Shown: in pieces, positions 24,785 to 34,689 of the stretch | How positions within the stretch are numbered: the stretch's first letter is position 1 | Layout: every line of letters begins with the position of its first letter | Source: Variovorax ginsengisoli | GTDB lineage: Bacteria > Pseudomonadota > Gammaproteobacteria > Burkholderiales > Burkholderiaceae_C | DNA length: 64,000 nt | Assembly: GCF_030486595.1 (NCBI RefSeq) | Contig: NZ_JAUJZH010000012.1 | Span: 1 to 64,000 of the forward strand | Reading direction: 5' to 3' | Notes under the pieces: model-generated | The model's database searches: none | Seen by the model: the letters and a program-made list of their open reading frames with translations, nothing else | Told to the model about the DNA's origin: nothing | Position numbers and translations under genes: made by a program

Positions 24785-25252
24785 GGGTCTCAGTTTGCCT
24801 GCCTAAGGCCGTGTTGCGTCGTGAAGAAGTGGACGCGCGGCACAGAAAGTGGCCGAACGGCGGAGGAGCGGGCCGGAGGTCCGCTTCTATGAGGACTTGT
24901 TTGTCAAGCGGCGTCGGTCAACATATCGATGGATGGTATTTCATGATGGCCTCTGCACTGCATTGAGTCTACGGACAGGACTTGGCTCAAGAGATGCCAA
25001 CCGGGTCCAAGGTCGGGGCGTGACGAGCGTTCGAGCCACTGCTCGGACGAGCTTCTATCCGTGCACGGTGTGGATGCCGTGCACCTCATGCAGCATGCGC
25101 GCGAAGCGCAATGGCAACCCCAGTTATCGACGCACCCCATCTTTTTGGACGGTCACTGTGCGGTGACCCGCGGACCTTCCGGGCGCGTCGACCTTTGACC
25201 ATCAATGTGCTCCTTGCCTAGCCGTGTGGGAGTCAGAATCGCTCGCGTTGCT
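24785..25252. other. gene-less stretch before the IS110 remnant
   Basis: About 470 bp with no supported gene and base composition lower in G+C than the surroundings in places. It probably includes the outer end of the IS110 element and decayed DNA. Confidence 0.35.
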
Positions 25253-26146
25253 TCAGGCACCGGCCGGCTTCAACACCGCACCGGCTGGAATCTCCCCATG
25301 CTCGAGGTATCGCCACTGCGCGATGGCCAGGCGCCGGGCCAATGCCACGATGCCCACGCGTCGCATGCGCTTGCCACTGCCGGCGAAGCGGCGGTTGAAC
25401 CACTGCGTCAACGCGCTGTCAGGCTGCACGCGCAGCCAGCCCCAGGCGAGTTCGACCAGCAACGCCCGCGCTCGCCTGTTGCCCGCCTTGCTGATGCCTT
25501 GCTCTATCTTGCTGCCGCCGCTGTCATAGGGCGTGGGCACCAGACCCAGTGAGCCAGCCAGTTCGCGCCGGTTGGCAAAGCGCCGCCAGCCGAAGAGCTC
25601 CTTGTCCAGCACCCAGGCCGTTTTGAGACCGATGGCGCGCAGCTGAGTCAGGTGCGCCACCACCGGCTGCTTGCCGGTTTCGACCTCCAGACGCCGTTCA
25701 GCTTCCAGCGCCTTCACCTGCTGCTTGACCAGCGACAGCCGCGCGCTTTCGCGTTCGAGTTCGGCACGCGACACAGGCGGCACTTCCTCGCGATGACGCT
25801 CCCACCAGCTTGCCCAATCACGCCCGCCGATGACGGCGTTCGGACGCAAGTTGTGCAGCACGAGCAGCGAGCCGATGCGGTTCATGTGTGCGGTGCGCTC
25901 CGTCGTCAGCCGGGCGAGTTCGCGATGCGTGCGGCGCGCGTCTTCGTCCTCGGGCGTCGGTTCGCGCAACACCGACCAGACGCGTTCGCCACCGTGGTGG
26001 CGCAGCAGCATGGCCAGCAGCTTGTCGCGGGTCGGAGGGGCGTCGCGTCGGTCGTCGCGGTGAGTGCTCCCTCCGACGAGAGGGCGAAGTGGGAGCCGGG
26101 AGGCGGAGGGCTCCTTCGCAATCTCATGTAAACCTCTTCGGGGCAC
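25253..26146 (-). pseudogene. IS110-family transposase, N-terminally truncated
   Basis: From about residue 40 of the open frame the sequence is IS110/IS116-like: KLLAMLLRHHGGERVWSVLR, then EDEDARRTHRELARLT, and the C-terminal domain LRAIGLKTAWVLDKELFGWR, RELAGSLGLVPTPYDSGGSK, EQGISKAGNRRARALLVELA. The N-terminal RuvC-like DEDD catalytic domain that should precede this (about 130 residues) is missing; upstream codons are unrelated. The enzyme would lack most catalytic residues. No element ends were identified. Confidence 0.7.
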
Positions 26147-26640
26147 GAAGGCGAGGCTCCCAACCGTCAGGTAGGGATGTCAAGGTACCTTAGTGTCGCA
26201 AACCCGTGGTGAGCGGCCAAAAACTGTCGCAGGCTCACCAAAGTTGCGTCACCAAAAGCCGGCAACTCGTTGCCAGGTAGGACGGGTCAAGCGTGGATTT
26301 GCTGTCGCATGACAACACAATGTTCGTGCGACACGGTAGATGCGCCGGTGCGGACACTATTTGCTCGCCGTTTCCCGCCCGCATCATGAGATTGCGAGTT
26401 TCCGACCTGTCGGGCTGGGGGCCGCGGCAGCCCCGACAAGTCGTTGCGGCCCGCTGTCATCGACAGCCGGTCGACTACTGGCTCAGGCGGAGGATGTGAG
26501 GAGCAGGGCAGAGCAGCGAAAGGGCACGGCGGGCAGAATGCAGCGGACAGCCGAATTCGGGCCAGGAACAGACGTTCGCCACAGTCTGCATTCAAGCGCG
26601 GGCCGATTCCAGCGCCGCCGCTATTTCACTCTTTTCCGAG
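26147..26640. other. gene-less stretch between IS110 remnant and amidohydrolase
   Basis: About 490 bp with no supported gene. It is the downstream side of both flanking minus-strand genes' units: the amidohydrolase stop lies at its right edge. No terminator hairpin with a U-tract was recognised. Confidence 0.35.
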
Positions 26641-28287
26641 TCACTTGGGCGAGGGCGCATCTGCCAAGGCCGGATCTTCGAACGCGATCTCGCCATCCAC
26701 CACCGTCAGCAGGCTTCTCGTGGCGGGCAGCGCCGGTAGAGGGGCGGTCAGGATGTCCTGCGAAAGCAGCGCCAGGTCGGCTGCCATGCCGACTCCGATG
26801 CGCCCCTTGCTGCGCTCTTGCTTCTCCGCGAAGGCCGCACCGGCCGTGTAGGCGAGCAAGGCTTGCTCGCGCGACAGCGCCTCGCGTGGGGATGCGGCGT
26901 AGGCGGTGGCCAGCATGATGTTGAGGAAGGGGTTGGCTTCCTCGGCCCCTCCGTCCGACCCCAGCGCGACCGGCACGCCGGCTGCCAGCAGGCTCTTGAG
27001 CATCGAATGCGGTTCGGTAGGCCGTCGCGGTGCGCCGGCAGGCGGAAAGTGCGTCGGGTTCTGGATAACGACGACGCCGAGTCGCGCCGCCTGCGCAAGC
27101 GTGTCGTCGCGGATGCCGTCGCCGTGTTCGATGCGAACACGCTTCTCCCGCCACGCCTCCGCGGAGGCCAGCGATTCCATCATGGCAAGAACGCGATCGG
27201 TTTCGGCATCTCCGACGACGTGCAGCGCTATTTGCCCGGGCCGGCGCAATGCGGTCTGCAGGATCTCGCGCACCTGCGCATCGCTGTGGTTGGAGCGGCC
27301 GCGCCAGTCCGGGCGCCCGGCATAGGGTTCGCGCTGCAGCGCGTTCTGCTCGAGCGGCGTACCGTCGAGCATCCATTTCGGGCCGTCGATGCGAACCCGT
27401 GGCGGCAAGGTCTTCGGTGCCTCGTCCATCGCAGCCCATGCACCGGCAATGCTGGGCACCGCGCCGGTCGCCCACGAATAGACCGTCCACTTCTGCGGGG
27501 TCTTTGCTTTCGCCAGCGTGTCCAGCGTGACCTCCAGCGTCTTGCCGCTGTTCATCAGGTGGATGCTGGTCACCCCCCAACGCGCATAGCGTTGTGCCGC
27601 AGCCTGGAACGACAGTGCCAGCTTTGCCGGATCGTTCGGCGTCGCGCGGACTTCGGGCACGGGCGACGCGCCCTCGTCGGCCCGGCCGTTGAGCCGTCCG
27701 CTGGCGTCACGGCCCCATTGGCCACCGATCGGGTCGGCCACGTCCTCTGCGATGCCGATGCGCTGCAAGGCGGCGCTGTTGACGATCGCCGTGTGCCCCC
27801 AGAAGCCGCGCAGAAGCACGGGCCTGTCTGGCGCCACGGCATCGAGCGCCATCCGCCAGTTGCGTTGGTCGCGGGCAACGAGCGGGCCGATCCAGGCGCT
27901 GATCCAGCCGCCGGGCGTCTTTGCCGCGGCGGCGACGGCGGCCAGGGCCTGTTCGGCCGTCGGTCCGGGAAACGGCAGGCCCGGCATTGGCAGGGGTGCC
28001 GAGGGCAGCGTGCTGCCCAGGTGGACATGGGATTCGATCAGGCCCGGGGTGGCGAGCCGGCCACCGGCGTCGATGACGCGTGTGGCAGGCCCTGCCAGCG
28101 CGCGAACTTCAGCATTGCCGCCAACGGCGCTGAACTGGCCGTCCTCGATCGCCATGGCTTCGGCCCGGGGCCGCGCGGGGTCGGCGGTGAAGACGTTGGC
28201 ATTGATGATGACCAGCGATGGCGCGGCGAAGGCGGCCTCGCTCAAGAGCAGGGCCAAGGCAAGGAGGGCGTGGCGCTTGGAGTGCAT
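26641..28287 (-). CDS. amidohydrolase family protein (YtcJ/AepA-like), exported
   Basis: A 548-residue metal-dependent amidohydrolase of the YtcJ/exoenzyme-regulator AepA type. The Sec leader HALLALALLLSEAAFA is followed by the D-aminoacylase-like beta domain. GLIESHVHLGST holds the HxH metal motif. MLDGTPLEQNALQREPYAGR, QIALHVVGDAETDRVLAMME, VRIEHGDGIRDD and VALGSDGGAEEANPFLNIML carry the remaining His/Asp ligands. It is probably periplasmic. It diverges from a CadC-like membrane regulator across 178 bp, a layout that suggests that regulator controls it. Substrate unknown. Confidence 0.88.
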   Translation of the reverse strand: MHSKRHALLALALLLSEAAFAAPSLVIINANVFTADPARPRAEAMAIEDGQFSAVGGNAEVRALAGPATRVIDAGGRLATPGLIESHVHLGSTLPSAPLPMPGLPFPGPTAEQALAAVAAAAKTPGGWISAWIGPLVARDQRNWRMALDAVAPDRPVLLRGFWGHTAIVNSAALQRIGIAEDVADPIGGQWGRDASGRLNGRADEGASPVPEVRATPNDPAKLALSFQAAAQRYARWGVTSIHLMNSGKTLEVTLDTLAKAKTPQKWTVYSWATGAVPSIAGAWAAMDEAPKTLPPRVRIDGPKWMLDGTPLEQNALQREPYAGRPDWRGRSNHSDAQVREILQTALRRPGQIALHVVGDAETDRVLAMMESLASAEAWREKRVRIEHGDGIRDDTLAQAARLGVVVIQNPTHFPPAGAPRRPTEPHSMLKSLLAAGVPVALGSDGGAEEANPFLNIMLATAYAASPREALSREQALLAYTAGAAFAEKQERSKGRIGVGMAADLALLSQDILTAPLPALPATRSLLTVVDGEIAFEDPALADAPSPK

Positions 28288-28465
28288 GACGGGTGCTCGA
28301 AGAATGTCGAAGCCCGGACGATTGACCAGCGGCCCGGAAAAGTCCCGATCGGATCGCGAAAACGGACGAAATCACCCGAAGCGCAGGTGGGCGCGCGCAG
28401 AATGGTCCGCGCGCGTTCCTGCGCAAGGGCACAGCTTGGATCGAGCCGCACAGGATTCCATCGTC

Positions 28466-30142
28466 ATGCCGACCCGCCTGCAGGTCGCTGGCTTTGTCGT
28501 CGACTTCGCCCAGGAGGCAATCTTCGATGCTGCCGGCCGGCCGGTCGAACTGCGGCCGCAGGCGTTTCAGGTCTTGCGACACCTGGCCCGAAGCGCGGGG
28601 CGACTGGTCACCAAGGACGAGCTCATGGCCGCCGTCTGGCCGGAGGTCGTTGTCACCGACGATTCGCTCGTCCAGGCAATCGGCGACATACGCCGCGCCC
28701 TCGGCGACGCCGGTCATCGCCTGGTGAAGACGGTGCCGCGCCGCGGCTACATGCTGAGGGCGGCCGCCATGGCTGATGACACCTCGAGCCAGAACGCCGG
28801 AGTCACGGGTACTTCGTCGAGACCCGCGCGCCGTTGGCTGGCCCTGGGCAGCGTGGCCATCTTGCTGCTGGGCGTGGTCGTGTTCTGGCAAGAGCGCGTT
28901 CGAACCGACGCGTCCGGGGCGGTAGACGATCCCGGCGGGCCGCCGTCGATCGCGGTGCTCGCGTTCAAGGGCCCGCCCGGCGATGCCGACGGCGCGGTCC
29001 TCGCCCGCAACGTGGCGGCGGACCTGGTGTCCGAGCTGGCGCGCAGTCCCAACCTGCGCGTCGTCTCGAGCCAGTCGAGCTTCCAGTTCGCCGAAGGCAA
29101 GACGCCGTTGGCAGAGATCGGCAGGCGCCTCCGCAGCCGGCATATCGTGGACGGCAAGGTGCGGCGCGAAGGCGAGCAGTTGCGGATGGGCGTCGAGTTG
29201 CTCGACAGCCAGGACGGTCGGATCGTCTGGTCAGCCTCCGACGTGGTCGATCGCGCCGAGCTCGGCGCCGCGCAGCTGGCTCTGGTGGGCCGCATCGCCG
29301 GTACGCTGCAGGCGAAGGTGGCCGCGACCGAGCAGCGGCGTGCGCTTGCGCAGCCGCCGAAGACGCTCGACGCCTATGTGCTGGTGGCGCATGGGAGGGC
29401 CATGATGGTGCGGTACAACGCCGACGGCATCCGCGCGTCGCGGCGCCATTTTTCCGATGCCATCGCGATCGATCCCGACTACGCAGCCGCATGGGCGTTT
29501 CTTGGCATCGCCAACACGGTCGACATCGGTCTGCACCTGACGGGTGAGTGGGACGGGCGGCGCGTCGACGAAGTGCTAGGCCAGATCAGACGCGCGATCG
29601 AGCTGCAGCCGGGCCTGCCGGTTGCCTATGTCGCCCTGTCGCAGGCACAGAGCCGCGCAGGAGACCTCGATGCCGCGCTCGCCGCTGCGCAGCAGGCTTG
29701 CCGGCTCAGTCCGAACGATGCCGAATGCCTCTACATCCTCGGCGCGGCACATCTCCAACTCGGCCAGATCGAACCTGCACTCTCAAACCTGGAGCAGGCG
29801 ATGAACCGAAACCCGCTACCACCGGCGTATCTCCCGGCTTTCTATGCCACCGCGCTGTGGGCGAATCGACGCTTCGAGGAAGCAATCCGCGCGGCCGACG
29901 ACTGCCTGACGCGGGCGCCGGACTTCTGGCGTTGTCGTCAGGACCGGATCGCCGCCCTGGTCGAACTCGATCGCCTGCCCGAAGCGCGGAAGGAGGCGGC
30001 ACTGCTGCAGGCGAAGGTTCCGCGCATAGGGAGCGAATGGTTCGGGTCGACATTCGGCGACCGCGCCGCATCCCTGCGCGAGCGACGCGTCACTGCAGCG
30101 CGGTCGGCAGGCATTCCGGACACGCCCACAGTTGCGCAATAG
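28466..30142 (+). CDS. membrane-anchored CadC-like winged-helix regulator with TPR domain
   Basis: A 558-residue one-component regulator. Residues 8-98 are an OmpR/CadC-type winged helix (LRPQAFQVLRHLARSAGRLV, VTDDSLVQAIGDIRRALGD, VPRRGYMLRAA). Residues 124-141 are a membrane helix (WLALGSVAILLLGVVVFW). The remainder would be periplasmic: a TolB/FlgO-like module (IAVLAFKGPPGD, LVSELARSPNLRVVSSQSS) and tetratricopeptide repeats (YAAAWAFLGIANTV, PVAYVALSQAQSRAGDLDAA, AECLYILGAAHLQLGQIEPA). It likely senses a periplasmic signal and acts directly on DNA. The ATG at 28466 places the winged helix at the N-terminus as expected. Confidence 0.87.
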   Translation: MPTRLQVAGFVVDFAQEAIFDAAGRPVELRPQAFQVLRHLARSAGRLVTKDELMAAVWPEVVVTDDSLVQAIGDIRRALGDAGHRLVKTVPRRGYMLRAAAMADDTSSQNAGVTGTSSRPARRWLALGSVAILLLGVVVFWQERVRTDASGAVDDPGGPPSIAVLAFKGPPGDADGAVLARNVAADLVSELARSPNLRVVSSQSSFQFAEGKTPLAEIGRRLRSRHIVDGKVRREGEQLRMGVELLDSQDGRIVWSASDVVDRAELGAAQLALVGRIAGTLQAKVAATEQRRALAQPPKTLDAYVLVAHGRAMMVRYNADGIRASRRHFSDAIAIDPDYAAAWAFLGIANTVDIGLHLTGEWDGRRVDEVLGQIRRAIELQPGLPVAYVALSQAQSRAGDLDAALAAAQQACRLSPNDAECLYILGAAHLQLGQIEPALSNLEQAMNRNPLPPAYLPAFYATALWANRRFEEAIRAADDCLTRAPDFWRCRQDRIAALVELDRLPEARKEAALLQAKVPRIGSEWFGSTFGDRAASLRERRVTAARSAGIPDTPTVAQ

Positions 30143-30264
30143 GAAGCTTGATCGGCCCAGGAGCATCGTCGAGGGTCGCGTCCCATTCCGTGGTGTAGGT
30201 CCACAGCCCGGAGAAGGCTGAGCTGCACGGTACTCAGCGTGCCACTGCGGACAGCCGAGTGGGC

Positions 30265-30480
30265 GCAGTGTCGCTCAAAGCCGATGGCGGCCGAGACCAT
30301 GCGCCGTTGCGCCTTGCCGGCATGAGCCAGTGCGTTGCGCATGAAGTGCACCCGGCAACGCTGCCAGGTGGCCTTGAGCACCTTCGCAGCCGCTGCCTTG
30401 ATGCCTTCGTGGCTGTCGCTGATCACGAGCTTCACGCCGCGCAGTTGCCGCGCAGCGAGTGAAAGACTTACACCACTTCC
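30265..30480 (-). pseudogene. IS256-family (Mutator-like) transposase fragment
   Basis: About 65 residues read LAARQLRGVKLVISDSHEGI then KAAAAKVLKATWQRCRVHFM and RNALAHAGKAQRRMVSAAI, the core around the second catalytic Asp of IS256-family transposases. Both ends are missing. A GGAAGTGGTGTAAGTCTTTC sequence just upstream on the same strand (around 30464-30483) resembles an IS256-type terminus, suggesting an internal deletion. Inactive. The rest of 30143-30662 holds no supported gene. Confidence 0.65.
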
Positions 30481-30662
30481 TGGGACCTCGACTTTCCGCT
30501 GTCTCCGATGTGAACCTTGCGTGCAGGCGAACGATCGCGGCCGCTGCGGGGGGCCGGCGTGTTTCTGCGCCAACGGGGAGGTGCCACGCGCGTGGGCCGT
30601 TTGCCAAGATGTCCCGTTCGAGCTTGTAGTGGTTCTTGGGGTCGTCGTACGTTCGTGCATGT

Positions 30663-31121
30663 ATGGACCCTGTCGAACTTCGAGCAATGCACTCCTCTTG
30701 CGTACCAGTAGGTTTTCGTCCGTCAGATCTACATGAAGGATTTCTCGATCATGTCGGGCCCCTGTTCATGAAATCGACGGACGCCCAATCCAGCGGTTTT
30801 GTGCTGGCTTTTCGTGCCGAGTCGCGGCATGCGAACAGATATGGGGTAGTTCACGGCGGCATGCTGGCAACGCTTGCAGATGTCGCCATTGGCGCCAACT
30901 TGGCCCGGACCGGAGAAAGCGTGGAGACAACGCTGACCCTCAATCTCAAGCTCGACTACATCGCCGCCGGGCGTCTAGGGGATTGGATTGAAGCCCATGT
31001 CGCACTCACGAAGGAGCGGGGCCGCGTGCGTTTCGGAGAGTGCGAAATTCGTTGCGCCGGTCAACCGCTGGTGCGCGCGAGCGCGGTTTTCTACGTGCCG
31101 CCGTCTGCATGGATCTGCTGA
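30663..31121 (+). CDS. PaaI-type thioesterase (hotdog fold)
   Basis: A 152-residue cytoplasmic acyl-CoA thioesterase. The single hotdog domain contains RYGVVHGGMLATLADVAIG, where HGG (residues 64-66) and Asp73 form the PaaI/4-HBT-II active site, and ETTLTLNLKLDYIAAGRLGD as the central strand. An ATG at 30684 is an alternative start. It lies directly downstream of an IS256 relic and upstream of a decayed SDR gene, so it seems to be the intact survivor of a damaged degradation cluster. Substrate unknown. Confidence 0.83.
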   Translation: MDPVELRAMHSSCVPVGFRPSDLHEGFLDHVGPLFMKSTDAQSSGFVLAFRAESRHANRYGVVHGGMLATLADVAIGANLARTGESVETTLTLNLKLDYIAAGRLGDWIEAHVALTKERGRVRFGECEIRCAGQPLVRASAVFYVPPSAWIC

Positions 31122-31154
31122 GCTTTCCGGATAGGGGAAAGCGACAGGTTCACA

Positions 31155-31707
31155 TCGTGAACGATTCGCCGTATTGCGCTGGCATCGTGCAGTCGCCGGA
31201 CGCGCCTGCCACCTTGGCGCATGCAGCGTTCCAGCGCGTGCTGGCGATCGACTTCGAAGGCACCTATGCGTGCTGCGCGGAGTCGGCAGCGCGATGGCGC
31301 AACGTGGCCGCGGGGCGATCGTCAACATCGCGTCGGTCGCCGGCATGCGCTCGATGCCGCTGCATGCCTACTCGCCCGCCAAGGCCGCCGTGATTTCGCT
31401 CGGCGAGTGCCTCGCCGGCGAATGGGGCCGGGCCGGGGTGCGGGTCAACACCGTGTCGCCGGGCTATACAGTCACCGCGGCGCTGCAGGGGCAGATCGAC
31501 CTCGGTCTGCGCGACCCCGGGAAGCTCAAGGCCAACAGCGCCCTGGGATGCCTGATCGCGCCCTCGGACATCGCGCGTGCCGTGGCCTTCCTGCTGTCGG
31601 ACCAGGCCGGCGTGATCACCGGGATCAATCTGCCGGTCGATGCGGGCTGGCTGGTCGCCGGTTCATGGAGCACCTTCGGCGGGGTCCGTGCCGCGGCTTC
31701 AGCCTGA
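31155..31707 (+). pseudogene. short-chain dehydrogenase, truncated and frameshifted
   Basis: The downstream frame gives GRGAIVNIASVAGMRSMPLH, AYSPAKAAVISLGECLAGEW (Tyr-x-x-x-Lys), GVRVNTVSPGY and ITGINLPVDAGWLV, the C-terminal two thirds of an SDR. The preceding part, CAGIVQSPDAPATLAHAAF and VLAIDFEGTYACCAE, is in another frame, so an indel lies near 31280-31295. The N-terminal Gly-rich NAD motif is absent. No start codon or ribosome binding site remains. It is non-functional. Confidence 0.8.
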
Positions 31708-31744
31708 GCGATGCCCTTCTTCATTCACACAACCAGAGACGTCC

Positions 31745-32654
31745 ATGAAATTCTCTTTCCTCCTGAGGCTGGCAGGCGCTGCATTGGCCGCCGGCACGGT
31801 GCTCGCGCCAGCGCATGCCCAGAGCTATCCCAACCAGCCCGTGCGCTGGGTGGTGCCATACCCCGCCGGCGGCGGCACCGACGTCGTGGCCCGCATGCTG
31901 GGCCAGTCGATGGGGCAGGCGCTGGGCCAGTCGATGCTGATCGACAACAAGCCCGGCGCCGGCACCATGATCGGCGGCGACCTGGTCGCCAAGGCCAAGG
32001 CCGACGGCTACACCGTCGGCACGGTCGACACCTCGACCGTCGCCCTCGCGCCCCATCTCTATGCCAAGGTGCCCTACAAGGCGGAGCAGGATTTCGCCTT
32101 CATTGGCGGCACCACGCGCTTTCCGTTCGTTCTGGTGGTCAACCCGGACGTACCGGCCAGGACTCTGCAGGAATTGCTCGCGCTCGCGCGCAAGACGCCG
32201 GGCGGACTGAAGTACTCTGCACGTGCCGTACAAGGGCGACGCGCCGGCGCTGCAGGCACTGATCGCCGGTGACATCGACATGTACCTGGTCAACACGGCC
32301 GCCAGCCTGCCGCACATCCGCTCCGGGCGACTGCGGCCGATCGCGCTGTCGATGACCAAGCGCAGTGCCGTGCTGCCCGACGTGCCGACCTTCGCGGAGG
32401 CCGGCGTGCCCGATTTCGAATCCTACTCCTGGCAAGGACTGGCGGCGCCCGCCGGCACGCCACCTGCGGTGGTCGCCCGCCTGAATCGCGAACTGAACCA
32501 GTCACTGGCGTCGGCCGACATCCGCAAGAAGCTGGATGAGCTCGGCATCGAGCCCTCGCCGACCACGCCCGATGAGTTCAGTGCACTGGTCAAGTCCCAG
32601 GCGGCCTTGTGGGGCGGCGTGATTCGAGCAGCCAACATCAAGCTGGAGGAATGA
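31745..32654 (+). pseudogene. Bug-family receptor disrupted by an internal deletion
   Basis: The first part is a normal Bug protein: leader AGAALAAGTVLAPAHAQ, then VRWVVPYPAGGGTDVVARML, up to ARKTPGGLKYS. At about 32220 the sequence jumps directly to HVPYKGDAPALQALIAGDID in a different frame, and the rest is normal to the stop. Roughly 25 residues that should lie between these blocks in this family are missing, and the deletion is not a multiple of three. The product would be truncated at residue 175, so the gene is inactive. Confidence 0.85.
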
Positions 32655-32658
32655 GCGC

Positions 32659-33449
32659 GTGCCTTATCCCGAACTGAAGGACAGGGTGGTTCTCATCACC
32701 GGTGGCGCGAGCGGGCTGGGGCTGGCCGCCGGCGAGGGCTTTGCGCGCGAGGGCGCAGCGGTGGTGCTGGCCGACCTGCGCGCCGACCGCGCGGTCGCTG
32801 AAGCGGCGCGCCTGGGGACGCGGCACATGGGACTCGGGGGCGATGTCGCCGACGAAGCCGACGTCCAGTTCCTGGTCTCAGCCGCGCTGGAGCAATTCGG
32901 GCGGCTCGATGTGCTGATCAACAGCGCAGGCATCCCGGACACCTTCCAGCCCACCGTCGACCAGGACGCCGCCGACTTCCGCCGACTGGTCGACGTCCAT
33001 CTGGCGGCACCTACATGATGTGCAAGGCGGCAGCGCCCCACATGCTGCGCCAGGGGCGCGGCGCGATGATCAACCTGAGTTCCATCGCCGGTGTGCTGGG
33101 TCTTGCGCGCCGCAACGCCTACAGCGCCGCCAAGGCCGGCATCGGGATGATGACCCGCACGCTGGGTTGCGAATGGGCATCGCAAGGCGTCCGGGTCAAT
33201 GCCATCGCGCCCGGCTACATGCTGACGCCATTCATGCAGCGGCTGGTCGACGAAGGCAAGCTCGACGCCGACCAGGTTCGGCGCCGCACCCCGGCAGGCC
33301 GACTGGGCAGTGCACGGCACATTGCCGACGCGATGCTCTTCCTGGCCTCCGACGGCGCCGAGTTCATCACCGGCGCGACCCTGCCCGTGGACGGCGGCTA
33401 CATGGCATGGGGAGCCGTGGGCGACGCCTACGACGGGCCGCTCGACTGA
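32659..33449 (+). pseudogene. short-chain dehydrogenase with single-base frameshift
   Basis: From a GTG start five bases after the Bug stop, the first frame has the full Rossmann start VVLITGGASGLGLAAGEGFA, DVADEADVQFLVS and INSAGIPDTF, then stops at 33016-33018. The second frame continues MMCKAAAPHMLRQGRGAMIN, AYSAAKAGIGMMTRTLG (Tyr-x-x-x-Lys), GVRVNAIAPGYML and ITGATLPVDGGYMAW. Restoring one G near 33008 gives an uninterrupted SDR of about 263 residues (VHLAGTYMMCKAA). This is a recent, simple lesion or a sequencing error. Confidence 0.85.
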
Positions 33450-33492
33450 GGATGCGAGCGACCGGACCGATTCGTGCAACGAGACTGGAACC

Positions 33493-33807
33493 ATGATCTA
33501 CGAAGAACGCAACTACAGCTTCGCGCCACTCAACTTCCGCCCTTTCCTGCGGCTTTTCGAGGACGAGGGGCTGGCCCTCACTTGCGCGCACCTCGGGCAG
33601 CTGGTCGGCTACTTCACGGCCGAGACCGGGGCGCTGAACACGGCGGTGCACATCTGGGCCTTCGAGGACCTGGCCGATCGGGAGCGCCCGCGCGCCGCCA
33701 TGTGGAGCGATCCCGAGTGGCTCGCCTACTCCGCCAAGGTGCTGCCGTGGATCGTGCGCATGGAGAATCGACTCCTCAAGCCCACCGGGTTTTCTCCGCT
33801 GCAGTGA
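33493..33807 (+). CDS. NIPSNAP-family protein, single domain
   Basis: A 104-residue ferredoxin-like protein: MIYEERNYSFAPLNFRPFLR, LGQLVGYFTAETGALNTAVH, IWAFEDLADRERPRAAMW and WIVRMENRLLKPTGFSPLQ. This is one complete NIPSNAP repeat. It is intact although the SDR and Bug genes before it are broken. It lies 3 bp before the IclR gene, so the two are probably co-transcribed. The molecular role of such proteins is not settled; an accessory role in the original pathway is inferred from context. Confidence 0.8.
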   Translation: MIYEERNYSFAPLNFRPFLRLFEDEGLALTCAHLGQLVGYFTAETGALNTAVHIWAFEDLADRERPRAAMWSDPEWLAYSAKVLPWIVRMENRLLKPTGFSPLQ

Positions 33808-33810
33808 TCG

Positions 33811-34689
33811 ATGGCGTCTGGTGAAATCGCATCCACCATGCAACTTCTGGCCGTCGATGCCGACACCCCCAAGACTTCGAAGGCGGCGTCCGACGCCCCC
33901 GTGCGCGGCACCCAGAGTGTCAGGCGGGCACTCCAGCTTCTGCGCTGCGTGGCCAAGTACAACGACGAAGGCGTGAAACTCGCGCAACTGGTGCGTGACG
34001 AGGGGCTGGACCGCATCACGACCTACCGGTTGATGACCTGTCTGGTCGAAGAGCAGTTCGTCGATCGCGACGGCGAGCAACTCTACCGGCTTGGGCCGCA
34101 AGCCGTGCTGCTGGGTTCATTGCTTCCGCAACCCACGCCATTGCTGAGACGCTTCGTCCCCGTGATGAAGCGCATCGGGCGCATCGGCGGCGACACGGTG
34201 TTCCTCATGATGAGGCAGGGCGACCTCGTCTACTGCGCGCACCGGGAGGAGGGCAGTTCGCCGATCAAGATCCTGACCACCAGCATCGGGCAGCGGCGCC
34301 TGATCGGCACCGGCACCGGCGGCACGGCGGTGCTCGGCTTCATGGACAAGGCCGAGATTGCCGGCACCTACGCGCGCAATGCTGCAGCCTACGCGCAGAA
34401 CCCGATCGACGAGGACATGCTGCAGGCGAGGTCCACGGCCGTGCGTGAGCAAGGTTGCGCGCTGGTGTTCGACGCCTTCGGCGAGGTCGGCGTGGCAGGC
34501 TTCGGAATGGCCTTCCGGATGGGCGAGCACGGCATGGGCGCGATCAGCATTGCCACGCTGACCGCGCGCTTCGGCTTCGAGCGCCAGCACAAGAGCGCCA
34601 GATGTTCGAGACCGAACTGCGCGGCCTGGGTCTTGGCGCCTGAATCAGGGCGCCGCCGAGCTTCTCAATCGGCACGCAGCGGACGGTAG
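33811..34689 (+). CDS. IclR-family regulator with frameshifted C-terminus
   Basis: As sequenced, 292 residues. Residues 33-95 are the IclR winged helix (TQSVRRALQLLRCVAKYNDE, LDRITTYRLMTCLVEEQF). Residues 115-265 are the effector domain (GDTVFLMMRQGDLVYCAHRE, LIGTGTGGTAVLGFMDKAEI). After FERQHK the frame changes: the expected ending RQMFETELRGLGLGA, with a stop at 34643, lies in the neighbouring frame. A one-base deletion near 34595 therefore replaces the last helix and extends the product into the 3' end of the convergent epoxide hydrolase gene. Function may be impaired. Confidence 0.8.
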   Translation: MASGEIASTMQLLAVDADTPKTSKAASDAPVRGTQSVRRALQLLRCVAKYNDEGVKLAQLVRDEGLDRITTYRLMTCLVEEQFVDRDGEQLYRLGPQAVLLGSLLPQPTPLLRRFVPVMKRIGRIGGDTVFLMMRQGDLVYCAHREEGSSPIKILTTSIGQRRLIGTGTGGTAVLGFMDKAEIAGTYARNAAAYAQNPIDEDMLQARSTAVREQGCALVFDAFGEVGVAGFGMAFRMGEHGMGAISIATLTARFGFERQHKSARCSRPNCAAWVLAPESGRRRASQSARSGR

